Counted from the stretch's first letter, positions 1 to 6,261 are shown. The stretch is DNA of 6,261 bases from Bordetella parapertussis (GCA_945871945.1 CAMBXY010000087.1:1-6261), one strand, 5' to 3'. Notes: generated by a model not told the origin, from the letters alone. Made by a program: numbers and translations.

Positions 1-2
1 CC

Positions 3-233
3 CCAGCGCAAGCGCATCAACTGGCGGTGGGGACTTTTGTGGGCGCGTCCGAGTTGGCGCGCAGCAGCAGCGAAACCCCTGCGGTGTTGAGAGAACGGGT
101 GACGTCCAAGGGCGGCACCACGTTTGCCGCCTTATCGGTGATGCAAGAAAAAGGGTTGCACGCCATCTTATTGAAAGCCATGCAAGCGGCGCAAGAACGT
201 GCGAAAAATTTGGGGCAGGAGTTGGGCGGGTAA
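3..233 (+). CDS. proC: Pyrroline-5-carboxylate reductase, C-terminal part (5' truncated by window edge)
   Basis: ProC catalyses the last step of proline synthesis, NAD(P)H-dependent reduction of 1-pyrroline-5-carboxylate to L-proline, in the cytoplasm. Only the last 76 codons are present. The frame is open from base 3 and ends at TAA 231-233. The visible part is the helical C-terminal dimerisation domain of the family. It carries the conserved stretch VTSKGGTTFAAL (usually VTSPGGTT, so Lys replaces Pro here), followed by the typical final helix with Gln/Glu/Arg/Ala. A GTG at 27 is in frame but lies inside the conserved domain and is not the true start, which is upstream of the window. The gene converges on ubiA with two bases between the stop codons. 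The family call is firm from the GGTT motif; nothing can be said about the NAD(P)-binding half. Confidence 0.9.
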   Translation, partial: PAQAHQLAVGTFVGASELARSSSETPAVLRERVTSKGGTTFAALSVMQEKGLHAILLKAMQAAQERAKNLGQELGG

Positions 234-235
234 GT

Positions 236-1150
236 TCACGCCACCACAACGCGCAAATGCAGGCCCCAAGCAATGCCGGCAAAAACAGTGGCGCCTAGCC
301 AATGGTTCATGCGAAAGGCCTTAAAGCAAGCCTCGCGTTCGCGCTTGTAAATCAGGCCGAAATGCCATAGGGCTTGAAATGCGGCAATCTCCATGGCAAA
401 CCACAAAGGCCAACCCAAGGATTGGTCTTGAAGCAGCCAAAGCGTGGCCAATAAATAGACCGCATAAAACAGCAGCACCGCCCACACATCAAAGCGGCCT
501 AAAGTGATGGCCGATGTCTTCATGCCTATGCGCAGATCATCGTCACGGTCGACCATGGCGTACTCGGTGTCGTAAGCCAAGACCCAAAACAAATTGGCCA
601 ACAACAAACCCCAGGCCAAGGGCGGTACGGCTTGCCACACGCCCAGCAGTGTGAGAGGGCCACCATTCACCGCGGCAAACGCCATGGGGATGCCAAAACT
701 GAATGCCACGCCCAACACCGCTTGCGGCATGGCGAAAAAGCGCTTGGCGTAGGGGTAGATGAGCGTGACGGCCAGCGCCACCACAGACCACGCCACAGTG
801 ACCGTGTTGGTGGTGAGTACCAATGCAAACGCGCACAAAGCCAATAACGCGCCAGCGCTCAGCGCTTGTTTCACCGACAAGGCCCCCGAGGTCACGGGCC
901 GCTGGGCGGTACGCTTGACGTGCTTGTCGAATTCGCGGTCGGCCACATCATTGACGCAGCAACCAGCGCTGCGCATGAGAAAAGTGCCCAACACAAACAC
1001 GCCGAGCAAATGCCAGCCAGGAAAGCCGCCGCTGGCCAGCCACAAGGCGCTGAGTGTCGGCCACAGCAGCAGCAACCAACCGGCGGGGCGATTGAAGCGA
1101 ATCAAGTCGAGGTAGAGCGCGAGGGGGCTGCGAGGCAGTGGTTCGGTCAT
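236..1150 (-). CDS. ubiA: 4-hydroxybenzoate polyprenyltransferase (UbiA)
   Basis: UbiA is an integral inner-membrane enzyme that attaches the polyprenyl tail to 4-hydroxybenzoate, the first membrane step of ubiquinone synthesis. The 304-residue product matches the usual length (about 290-300). Visible marks are the N-terminal signature [15 protein letters not shown] (18-32), the first Mg/diphosphate-binding Asp motif NDVADREFD (67-75) and the second, [13 protein letters not shown] (193-205), followed by the conserved IGMKTSAI segment. About eight or nine hydrophobic segments surround these two loops. I chose ATG 1150. An in-frame TTG at 1165 would add five residues (MHLNA) that lie before the conserved part; neither start has a clear Shine-Dalgarno sequence. 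The gene is last in the yggT-recG-oxyR-ubiA run, 18 bases after the oxyR stop, so it is probably translated from the shared mRNA. All catalytic motifs are intact. Confidence 0.96.
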   Translation of the reverse strand: MTEPLPRSPLALYLDLIRFNRPAGWLLLLWPTLSALWLASGGFPGWHLLGVFVLGTFLMRSAGCCVNDVADREFDKHVKRTAQRPVTSGALSVKQALSAGALLALCAFALVLTTNTVTVAWSVVALAVTLIYPYAKRFFAMPQAVLGVAFSFGIPMAFAAVNGGPLTLLGVWQAVPPLAWGLLLANLFWVLAYDTEYAMVDRDDDLRIGMKTSAITLGRFDVWAVLLFYAVYLLATLWLLQDQSLGWPLWFAMEIAAFQALWHFGLIYKREREACFKAFRMNHWLGATVFAGIAWGLHLRVVVA

Positions 1151-1168
1151 GGCGTTCAAGTGCAACGC

Positions 1169-2131
1169 TCAGGCTAAACGGTGTACGCCCGGCAATTCGC
1201 TGGCAACAATGGCGTTGCGTAAGGCCGCAATCGCTTCATAGCGGGTGAAACTGCGTCGCCAAGCCAGCACCACTCGGCGTGTGGGTGGCGCGTCATCGCC
1301 CTCCACAATGGGCAAATAACGCACATAGGTAGCCAAGTTTTTTTTCGTTTTCACCTTGGACAACAAGGCGTCTTTGGGCACGCTCAAGCGCGGCACCAGC
1401 GTTACACCCATGCCGGCAGCGACCATGTGCTTGATGGTCTCCAGCGACGAGCCTTCGAAGCTTTTGCGAATGCCCTCGGCATCGCTTGAAAAGCGGGCGA
1501 ACTCGGGACAGACCTCCAGCACATGGTCGCGAAAACAGTGCCCATTGCCCAACAGCAACATGGTCTCAGCTTTGAGCTCGGTGGCACTGATGCTGTCGCG
1601 CTGCGCCAAGGGGTGGGTGCTGGGCAAGGCGGCCATAAAGGGTTCGTCGTACAGCTGCGCCACCGCCAAGCCCGCATCGGGAAAGGGCTCGGCCATGATG
1701 GCGCAGTCGATCTCTCCGGTGCGAAGCATCTCCAGCAGCTTGACGGTGAAGTTTTCTTGCAACATCAGCGGCATTTGCGGGAACAAGTCGATGCTGTTGC
1801 GCACCAACTCGGGCAGCAAATACGGCGCGATGGTGTAGATAACGCCTAAGCGCAGCGGCCCCGACAGCGGGTCTTTGCCGCGCTTGGCGGTTTCTTTGAT
1901 GCTGGCGGTTTGGTCCAACACACTTTGCGCTTGGCGCACGATTTCTTCACCCAAAGGCGTGACCGTGACCTCGTTGGCATTGCGCTCGAAGAGCTTGACT
2001 TGCAACTCTTCTTCCAAGTTTTTAATGCCCACCGACAGCGTGGGCTGCGACACGAAGCAAGCTTCGGCGGCGCGGCCAAAGTGCTTTTCGCGGGCGACTG
2101 CAACGATGTATTTGAGTTCGGTGAGCGTCAT
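1169..2131 (-). CDS. oxyR: Peroxide-sensing LysR-type regulator OxyR
   Basis: OxyR is a cytoplasmic LysR-family activator/repressor that senses hydrogen peroxide by forming an intramolecular disulfide and then controls catalase, peroxiredoxin and related genes. The 320-residue product has an N-terminal winged helix-turn-helix (about 3-60; helix-turn-helix near 18-37, GRAAEACFVSQPTLSVGIKN) and a LysR substrate domain from about residue 92. The redox centre GHCFRDHVLEVC places the cysteines at 199 and 208, the same numbering as the E. coli pair C199/C208, with His198, Arg201 and Asp202 also kept. This separates it from the many other LysR proteins. ATG 2131 gives the canonical N-terminus MTLTELKYIV. 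The frame stays open upstream to 2368 but that part lies inside recG. It starts 4 bases after the recG stop without a good ribosome binding site, suggesting translational coupling. An A8 tract codes for Lys263-Lys264 and the start of Asn265. Confidence 0.97.
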   Translation of the reverse strand: MTLTELKYIVAVAREKHFGRAAEACFVSQPTLSVGIKNLEEELQVKLFERNANEVTVTPLGEEIVRQAQSVLDQTASIKETAKRGKDPLSGPLRLGVIYTIAPYLLPELVRNSIDLFPQMPLMLQENFTVKLLEMLRTGEIDCAIMAEPFPDAGLAVAQLYDEPFMAALPSTHPLAQRDSISATELKAETMLLLGNGHCFRDHVLEVCPEFARFSSDAEGIRKSFEGSSLETIKHMVAAGMGVTLVPRLSVPKDALLSKVKTKKNLATYVRYLPIVEGDDAPPTRRVVLAWRRSFTRYEAIAALRNAIVASELPGVHRLA

Positions 2132-2135
2132 AGGT

Positions 2136-4262
2136 TCAGGCTTTGAGAAAGTCTGATTTTCCACCCAACCAGCGCTCGACATGGCGCTGAGCCATTTCGG
2201 GGTGCTGGTCCAGCATGCGGGGTGCGAGTTGCTGCGCCCAAACCAAGAGTTCGGTGTCCACCGCCAAATCCGCAAAACGCAGCAATGCCGCACCCGACTG
2301 GCGCGCACCCAAAAACTCACCCGGCCCACGAATATCCAAGTCTCGCCGGGCAATTTCAAAGCCGTCATTCGTCTCGGCCATGGCTCTTAAGCGCGCACGT
2401 GCCGTTTCGCTGAGCCGGCCATACTCGCCAAGGGAGTACAGCAACACACAGGCCGATGCCGCCGCACCTCGCCCAACGCGTCCACGCAGTTGGTGTAACT
2501 GACTGAGGCCAAAACGCTCTGCGTGCTCTATCACCATCAGCGAGGCGTTGGGCACATCCACACCCACCTCAATGACGGTGGTGCTGACCAGCACGCCCAT
2601 TTGTCCTTGCACAAACAAAGACATGACGGCTTTTTTTTCAGCCAGTGGCATGCGCGAATGCAGCAAGCCGACCATCACATCGGGCAGGGCTTGGCACAAG
2701 GCCAAATGGGTGTCGGTGGCGTTGTGTAAATCCAGCGCCTCGCTTTCTTCAATCAAGGGACAGACCCAGTAAATCTGCCGCCCCTCTAAGAGCTGCGAGC
2801 GTATGCGCTCGACCACCTCATCGCGGCGCGTCTCAGCCACCAGCTTGGTGACGATGGGCGTGCGCCCAGGCGGCAGCTCATCGATGGTGGACACATCCAA
2901 GTCGGCGTAGTAGCTCATGGCCAAGGTACGCGGAATCGGTGTGGCGCTCATCATCAGCAAATGCGGTTCGCGTGGGGTAGTCGTGCTGGGGTTGGTTTGT
3001 TCATCCGACAATTTTTGCCGCAAGGCCAGCCTCTGCGCCACGCCAAAGCGGTGTTGCTCATCGATGATGGCCAAGCCTAGTGACTTGAATTGCACTTTGT
3101 CTTGAATGACGGCGTGTGTGCCCACCACCAGTGCCGCCTCGCCACTGGCCACCAGTGCCAGCATGACGTCGCGCTCTTTTTTCTTTTGGCTGCCGGTGAG
3201 CCACGCCACTTGCAAACCCAACGGCGTGAGCACGGGCTCCAACCAGCCAATCAATTTGCGAAAGTGTTGCTCAGCCAAAATTTCGGTGGGTGCCATCAAA
3301 GCGCACTGCCACCCAGCGTCTATGCACTGCGCAGCACCCAGCGCGGCGACCACAGTTTTGCCCGAGCCCACATCGCCTTGCAGCAAGCGGTGCATGGGAA
3401 TGGCTTGGGCGATGTCGTTGGCGATTTCTTTCACCACGCGTTGCTGGGCCAGTGTCAATTGAAAAGGCAGCGTTGCATGCAGCTGTGCCAATACGCCTTG
3501 GGGAGTCTGGCTGTGCGCCAGCATGGGGGCATTGAGCAACTGCCGCTCGCGCTTGGATTGCAGTTGCGAGAGTTGCTGGGCCAACAGCTCTTCGGCTTTC
3601 AAGCGCTGCCAAGCGGGATGGGTGTGGTCCTCGAGTTGCGCCAAGGACACATCCGGTGTGGGGTGGTGCAAAAACTGCAGCGCTTGTGCCAAGCCCCAAC
3701 TGTGGGCTGGCAAGTGCTGGGTGGGAATGGTTTCGGTGAAGGCCTGCATTCGCAGCGCTTGCGCCAAACCGCCCAGCACGGCTTTTCTTAAATACGCTTG
3801 CGGCAATTCGGCGCTGCTGGGGTAGACAGGGGTGAGCGCAGTAGCCAATGCCGCGCCTGCGGCTTGCACTGTGGGGTGCATCATGGTGCGGCCCATGAAG
3901 CCGCCACGCACCTCACCCCGCAAGCGCACATGGCGGCCCACTTCCAAAGCCTTTTGCATATTGGGGTAGAAATTAAAAAAGCGCAGCGTGCAGGTGTCGC
4001 TGCCGTCATCGACCACCGCTTGGAGTTGGCGGCGCGGTTTGAACACCACTTGGCAGCTTTGCACCACCGCCTCGATTTGCACCACCTCGCCGTCACGTGC
4101 CTCGGACAGCTGGCTTAGAAGGGTTTCATCTTCATAGCGAAACGGCAAATGCAGGGCCAAATCCACAGGACGCAGCAAGCCCATTTTGCGCAAGGCTTTT
4201 TGCGGCATCGATAAAGCGCGGACAGCGCCGCTAGGGGGTTCAGACGGCCCAGCGCCAGCCAT
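2136..4262 (-). CDS. recG: ATP-dependent DNA helicase RecG
   Basis: RecG is a monomeric superfamily 2 double-stranded DNA translocase that regresses stalled replication forks and processes Holliday junctions, D-loops and R-loops. The 708-residue product has the full architecture: an N-terminal wedge/OB domain (about 50-150; LALHLPFRYEDET at 35-47 is the typical lead-in); Walker A GDVGSGKT (296-303); motif Ia MAPTEILAEQH; DEQH box (401-404); motif III MSATPIPRTL (438-447); motif VI QLRGRVGRG (591-599); and the C-terminal TRG region with RRDLDIRGPGEFLG (639-652). All motifs look active. ATG 4262 is taken as start and overlaps the yggT stop by 23 bases. ATG 4208 (residue 19, MPQKALRKMG) is a possible shorter start, since the first 18 residues are low-complexity and neither start has a strong Shine-Dalgarno sequence. 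The gene is followed after 4 bases by oxyR. An A8 tract codes for part of Glu542 and Lys543-Lys544. Confidence 0.97.
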   Translation of the reverse strand: MAGAGPSEPPSGAVRALSMPQKALRKMGLLRPVDLALHLPFRYEDETLLSQLSEARDGEVVQIEAVVQSCQVVFKPRRQLQAVVDDGSDTCTLRFFNFYPNMQKALEVGRHVRLRGEVRGGFMGRTMMHPTVQAAGAALATALTPVYPSSAELPQAYLRKAVLGGLAQALRMQAFTETIPTQHLPAHSWGLAQALQFLHHPTPDVSLAQLEDHTHPAWQRLKAEELLAQQLSQLQSKRERQLLNAPMLAHSQTPQGVLAQLHATLPFQLTLAQQRVVKEIANDIAQAIPMHRLLQGDVGSGKTVVAALGAAQCIDAGWQCALMAPTEILAEQHFRKLIGWLEPVLTPLGLQVAWLTGSQKKKERDVMLALVASGEAALVVGTHAVIQDKVQFKSLGLAIIDEQHRFGVAQRLALRQKLSDEQTNPSTTTPREPHLLMMSATPIPRTLAMSYYADLDVSTIDELPPGRTPIVTKLVAETRRDEVVERIRSQLLEGRQIYWVCPLIEESEALDLHNATDTHLALCQALPDVMVGLLHSRMPLAEKKAVMSLFVQGQMGVLVSTTVIEVGVDVPNASLMVIEHAERFGLSQLHQLRGRVGRGAAASACVLLYSLGEYGRLSETARARLRAMAETNDGFEIARRDLDIRGPGEFLGARQSGAALLRFADLAVDTELLVWAQQLAPRMLDQHPEMAQRHVERWLGGKSDFLKA

Positions 4263-4788
4263 GCAACACCATTTCCAACACCTTGATCAACAGCAGCATC
4301 ACCATGGGCGATAAATCTAGCCCGCCCACAGTGGGAATAAACCGCCTGATGGGGCGCAGCAAAGGTTCGACCAAACTTTGCAACCAGTACACCGTGGCCT
4401 CGTCGACCCGCAACCAAGAGACCACAATACCGATGACCAGCAACCAAAACATGGATGAGAGGATCAAAGCCAATAAGTCGATCAATGCGCCCAGCAACAG
4501 CGAGACGGGATTCAGTCCAGCACCAAACAGCAAAGCCAACAACACCGCTTGCACCAGCATGATGGCAAATGCAGCCAACAAACTGCCCAAATCAACCCGC
4601 CCGACTTTGGGCAAGACGCGCCTGAGAGGCAGCACCAGCCAATCGGTCAAGCCCATGACCCAAGGCGCCATGTTGTTGCCCATACCCATGCGCAGACCAT
4701 GCCACTGCATATAAGCACGCAACAGGCACAGCCCCGCCAACACACTGGCAATGGTTTGCACCACCATCAAAATAATCGAGTTCAACAT
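4240..4788 (-). CDS. yggT: YggT family integral membrane protein
   Basis: A 182-residue membrane protein of the YggT family, whose biochemical role is not settled; relatives have been linked to osmotic tolerance in bacteria and to photosystem/cytochrome assembly in chloroplasts. It shows the family's internal duplication. The first half has hydrophobic segments near 4-26 and 67-90 around the short motif LTDWLVLPLRRVLPKVGRVDL (begins at 47). The second half has segments near 95-125 and 161-176 around the matching motif at 137-159, with core EPLLRPIRRFIPTVGGLDLS. ATG 4788 fits the family N-terminus, with a hydrophobic helix at once, and has a purine-rich stretch (AAAGAGAA) about 8 bases upstream. 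An in-frame upstream ATG at 4854 would add a non-conserved 22-residue leader reaching into the divergent promoter region and was not chosen. It is the first gene of the minus-strand operon. Confidence 0.9.
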   Translation of the reverse strand: MLNSIILMVVQTIASVLAGLCLLRAYMQWHGLRMGMGNNMAPWVMGLTDWLVLPLRRVLPKVGRVDLGSLLAAFAIMLVQAVLLALLFGAGLNPVSLLLGALIDLLALILSSMFWLLVIGIVVSWLRVDEATVYWLQSLVEPLLRPIRRFIPTVGGLDLSPMVMLLLIKVLEMVLHGWRWAV

Positions 4789-4892
4789 TGGGTAAGTTCT
4801 CTTTGAATGCCGTATTGCACCATACCCCAAGGGGGCCGATGCGAGAATCCACATCTTCTTTTTTGGAACGGGCCTGTTAAGCCCTCAAGCAC
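4789..4892. promoter_or_regulatory. Divergent intergenic region between yggT operon and queA
   Basis: These 104 bases separate two start codons pointing away from each other, so promoters for both the yggT-recG-oxyR-ubiA operon and queA should lie here or just inside the genes. Position alone supports this. Best guess for the minus strand is a -10 like TATGGT (4819-4824) with a weak -35 TTCTCG (4842-4847) at 17-base spacing, with an A-rich stretch further upstream on the same strand (about 4855-4866). I could not pick a convincing promoter for queA. No OxyR-like ATAG-N7-CTAT pattern was seen by eye. Confidence 0.45.
4870..4884 (+). other. Small hairpin in the queA leader
   Basis: GGGC at 4870-4873 can pair with GCCC at 4881-4884 across a 7-base loop, ending 8 bases before the queA ATG. 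The stem is only four G-C pairs, so it may be chance. It occupies the place where a ribosome binding site would be expected, and no Shine-Dalgarno sequence is visible close to the start codon. Any effect on queA translation is inference. Confidence 0.25.
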
Positions 4893-5981
4893 ATGACTTT
4901 TTCTCTTGAACGCCAGTACGTACTGAGCGATTTCGACTTTCACCTCCCCCCTGAACATATTGCCCAAACGCCTGCCCCCGAGCGCAGCGCCTCGCGTTTG
5001 CTTGATGGGCGTGGCCCTGTGGCCCTAGACCGCGTTTTCAAAGAACTGCCCATGCTGCTGCGCTCGGGCGACTTGCTGGTGTTCAACGACACACAAGTGG
5101 TGCCGGCGCGTTTGTTTGGTGAAAAGCCCAGCGGCGGGCAGTTGGAGTTGTTGATAGAGCGTGTCTTGCCTTTGGCTGAAGGCGAAGCGCCGCATCAAGT
5201 GGTGGCGCATATGAAGGTGAGCAAAAAACCACCGTTGGGCACCGTGCTTAGCATGTTCGATTCGAGCGGCAAAGCTGTGGCTTTTAACGCCACGCTGTTG
5301 GGACGCTGGCCGGATGCCGAAGGCCCGCTGTTCAGGTTTGCTTTCAGCGACCAGCCATTGGCGCTGATGCAAGCCCATGGCCATGTGCCCCTGCCGCCTT
5401 ATATCGAACGCGATAAACACAGCATGAACGCCGAGGACGTGTCGCGTTACCAAACCGTGTTTGCCAAACACCCCGGCGCGGCAGCAGCGCCCACGGCCGC
5501 GCTGCATTTCGATGACGCTTTGCTCGCGCAGTTGAGCGATATGGGCGTTGAACGCGCCAGCGTCACCTTGCATGTGGGTGCGGGTACCTTCTCGCCAGTG
5601 AAAACCGAAAACATTGCCGAACACCGCATGCACAGCGAGTGGTACAGCATTCCCAGTAATACCGTTCAAGCCATTGCCGACTGCCAAGCACGCGGCGGGC
5701 GGGTGGTGGCGGTGGGCACGACCACGGTACGCACCTTAGAGAGTTGGGCTTTGACGGGTCAATTGGAAGGAGACACCGCCATCTTCATCACGCCTGGTTT
5801 TGAGTTTCAGTTGGTGGATATGTTGATCACCAACTTTCATTTGCCCAAAAGCAGCTTGCTGATGTTGGTGGCGGCGTTTGCCGGCTTCGACCCTATGCAC
5901 GCGCTGTACCGGCATGCGATTGCGCAGGGTTATCGCTTCTTTAGTTATGGCGATGCGATGCTGCTTGAGCGAAGCATTTGA
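4893..5981 (+). CDS. queA: S-adenosylmethionine:tRNA ribosyltransferase-isomerase (QueA)
   Basis: QueA transfers and isomerises the ribosyl part of S-adenosylmethionine onto preQ1-modified tRNA, giving epoxyqueuosine at the wobble base of GUN-anticodon tRNAs (Asp, Asn, His, Tyr). The 362-residue product is close to the E. coli length (356). Conserved blocks in order: [15 protein letters not shown] (11-25), [13 protein letters not shown] (64-76), LPPYIERD (167-174), APTAALHFD (199-207), [11 protein letters not shown] (226-236), [10 protein letters not shown] (275-284), [20 protein letters not shown] (312-331) and [11 protein letters not shown] (347-357). The usual PTAGLHF has Ala203 in place of Gly; otherwise the motifs are intact. 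ATG 4893 is the only possible start, because an in-frame TAA lies at 4878-4880. It has no clear Shine-Dalgarno sequence. tgt, a frequent downstream partner in other bacteria, does not follow within this window. Confidence 0.97.
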   Translation: MTFSLERQYVLSDFDFHLPPEHIAQTPAPERSASRLLDGRGPVALDRVFKELPMLLRSGDLLVFNDTQVVPARLFGEKPSGGQLELLIERVLPLAEGEAPHQVVAHMKVSKKPPLGTVLSMFDSSGKAVAFNATLLGRWPDAEGPLFRFAFSDQPLALMQAHGHVPLPPYIERDKHSMNAEDVSRYQTVFAKHPGAAAAPTAALHFDDALLAQLSDMGVERASVTLHVGAGTFSPVKTENIAEHRMHSEWYSIPSNTVQAIADCQARGGRVVAVGTTTVRTLESWALTGQLEGDTAIFITPGFEFQLVDMLITNFHLPKSSLLMLVAAFAGFDPMHALYRHAIAQGYRFFSYGDAMLLERSI

Positions 5982-5988
5982 TTTTTTT
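5962..5988 (+). terminator. Candidate intrinsic terminator of queA
   Basis: TGCTT (5962-5966) pairs with AAGCA (5972-5976) around a GAGCG loop, followed by TTTGA and seven T (5982-5988). The stem lies inside the last codons of queA and is short (5 pairs, two of them G-C), so termination may be partial. The T-run right after the stop codon is the strongest part of the signal. Confidence 0.45.
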
Positions 5989-6020
5989 GCAATCGCATAT
6001 TTGCACGCTCTCGCCCCAGC

Positions 6021-6196
6021 GGGCTCGTCCGCCGCTCACTGCCGCTTCGCGTCAATGTTCGCTTTGCGTCCAAGCCCACTGTGTCGATTCGCGTTGTGCT
6101 AACAAGCAAGCAAATACTTTCTTCCACTGCGCCAGTCATTTGGGTCGGGCCGGCTCGAGCATTGACGCGAAGCGGCAGTGAGAGACGACCGAGCCC
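6021..6196. repeat. Element with 41-base imperfect inverted arms (possible dispersed repeat or MITE-like)
   Basis: The left arm 6021-6061 and right arm 6156-6196 are reverse complements at 36 of 41 positions. The perfect core is 23 bases (6035-6057 against 6160-6182), and GGGCTCG (6021-6027) pairs with CGAGCCC (6190-6196) at the outer ends. The arms enclose 94 bases with no obvious protein. I see no clear target-site duplication next to the outer ends and no transposase. The structure could be a small non-autonomous mobile element, a dispersed intergenic repeat, or a large RNA hairpin at the end of the queA transcript. The inverted repeat is seen directly; its nature is inference. Confidence 0.7.
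6043..6070 (-). repeat. Two direct copies of an 11-base motif in the left arm
   Basis: Read on the minus strand, GACGCRAAGCG occurs at 6060-6070 (GACGCAAAGCG) and 6043-6053 (GACGCGAAGCG), with starts 17 bases apart. A third copy, GACGCGAAGCG, lies on the plus strand in the right arm at 6164-6174 as a consequence of the inverted repeat. The extra copy just inside the left arm has no partner in the right arm. Possibly a protein-binding or duplication trace; function unknown. Confidence 0.5.
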
Positions 6197-6261
6197 AAGT
6201 GGCTGGTGCAGGAGCAGAAAACTGAAGCTCAAGGCTTGGCGACGTAATGCACACCCACCAA

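Larger units (their letters stand above)
5982..6261. other. Non-coding 280 bases after queA
   Basis: No frame here resembles a protein I recognise. The stretch starts with the T-run after queA, then has a GC-rich block carrying long inverted arms (6021-6061 and 6156-6196), a more A/C/T-rich centre around 6100-6126, and 65 bases to the window edge. Several frames on both strands are open across it, which is expected for GC-rich sequence without selected coding. The last bases could hold the end or start of a neighbouring gene but too little is visible to say. Confidence 0.6.

Noticed and set aside
27..233. Short stand-alone gene starting at GTG 27
   Set aside because: The frame is open to the window edge and the sequence is the C-terminal domain of ProC, so the GTG is an internal Val codon.
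1151..1165. UbiA start at TTG 1165
   Set aside because: It adds only five residues before the conserved part, and ATG 1150 is the better codon; it remains possible.
1169..2368. OxyR with a 79-residue N-terminal extension (start at 2368)
   Set aside because: The extra part lies entirely within the recG coding sequence in another frame and precedes the canonical OxyR N-terminus MTLTELKY at ATG 2131.
3090..3791. Plus-strand open frame of 233 codons opposite recG
   Set aside because: It is antisense to conserved helicase motifs of recG and its translation (rich in His, Gln, Leu) shows no domain; a shadow of codon bias in recG.
4824..4836. Palindrome CCCCAAGGGGG as an operator or terminator
   Set aside because: It is imperfect at the centre (AA), would leave a 2-base loop as a hairpin, and has no T-run.
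4789..4854. YggT start at the upstream ATG 4854
   Set aside because: The added 22 residues do not resemble the family N-terminus and would consume most of the divergent promoter region; ATG 4788 has a better-placed purine-rich site.
4789..4892. preQ1 riboswitch upstream of queA
   Set aside because: Only a 4-pair hairpin is present; I see no pseudoknot-forming A-rich tail, and the start region does not resemble preQ1 aptamers.
5025..5687. Minus-strand open frame of 220 codons opposite queA
   Set aside because: It is fully antisense to conserved queA blocks, with biased composition and no recognisable motif.
6229..6261. End of a minus-strand gene (…VGVHYVAKP, stop TGA 6229-6231) or start of a plus-strand gene at ATG 6247
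   Set aside because: Only 10 and 5 codons are visible respectively, other frames are equally open, and no motif or clear ribosome binding site decides between them.

Overview
The window looks like an ordinary chromosomal segment of a betaproteobacterium, most likely Burkholderiales and probably Comamonadaceae (Limnohabitans/Rhodoferax-like). This rests on the protein sequences and on the tightly packed recG-oxyR-ubiA order; genus is inference. All five complete genes are recognisable housekeeping or stress-response genes. I see no rRNA, tRNA, CRISPR array, prophage gene or transposase.

Layout. (1) Positions 3-233, plus strand: the last 76 codons of proC (pyrroline-5-carboxylate reductase, proline synthesis), cut by the window edge. 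(2) Positions 236-4788, minus strand, transcribed right to left: yggT (integral membrane protein), recG (branched-DNA helicase), oxyR (peroxide-sensing regulator with both redox cysteines) and ubiA (4-hydroxybenzoate polyprenyltransferase for ubiquinone). yggT and recG overlap by 23 bases, recG and oxyR are 4 bases apart, and oxyR and ubiA 18 bases apart, so they read as one operon. ubiA meets proC tail to tail with only 2 bases between the stop codons. (3) Positions 4789-4892: a 104-base divergent intergenic region that must drive both the yggT operon and queA. (4) Positions 4893-5981, plus strand: complete queA (queuosine tRNA modification), followed by a modest hairpin plus T-run. (5) Positions 5982-6261: no convincing gene, but a 176-base element with 41-base imperfect inverted arms (36/41 pairing, 23-base perfect core) around a 94-base centre.

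How they fit together. The operon joins oxidative-stress sensing (OxyR), repair of stalled forks (RecG) and synthesis of a respiratory electron carrier that is also an antioxidant (UbiA). Linkage of oxyR with recG is known in other proteobacteria such as Pseudomonas aeruginosa, so it is suggestive but not new. The least explained part of the window is the inverted-repeat element after queA, the best candidate for a dispersed repeat or non-autonomous mobile element. I found no evidence for an undescribed multi-gene system here.
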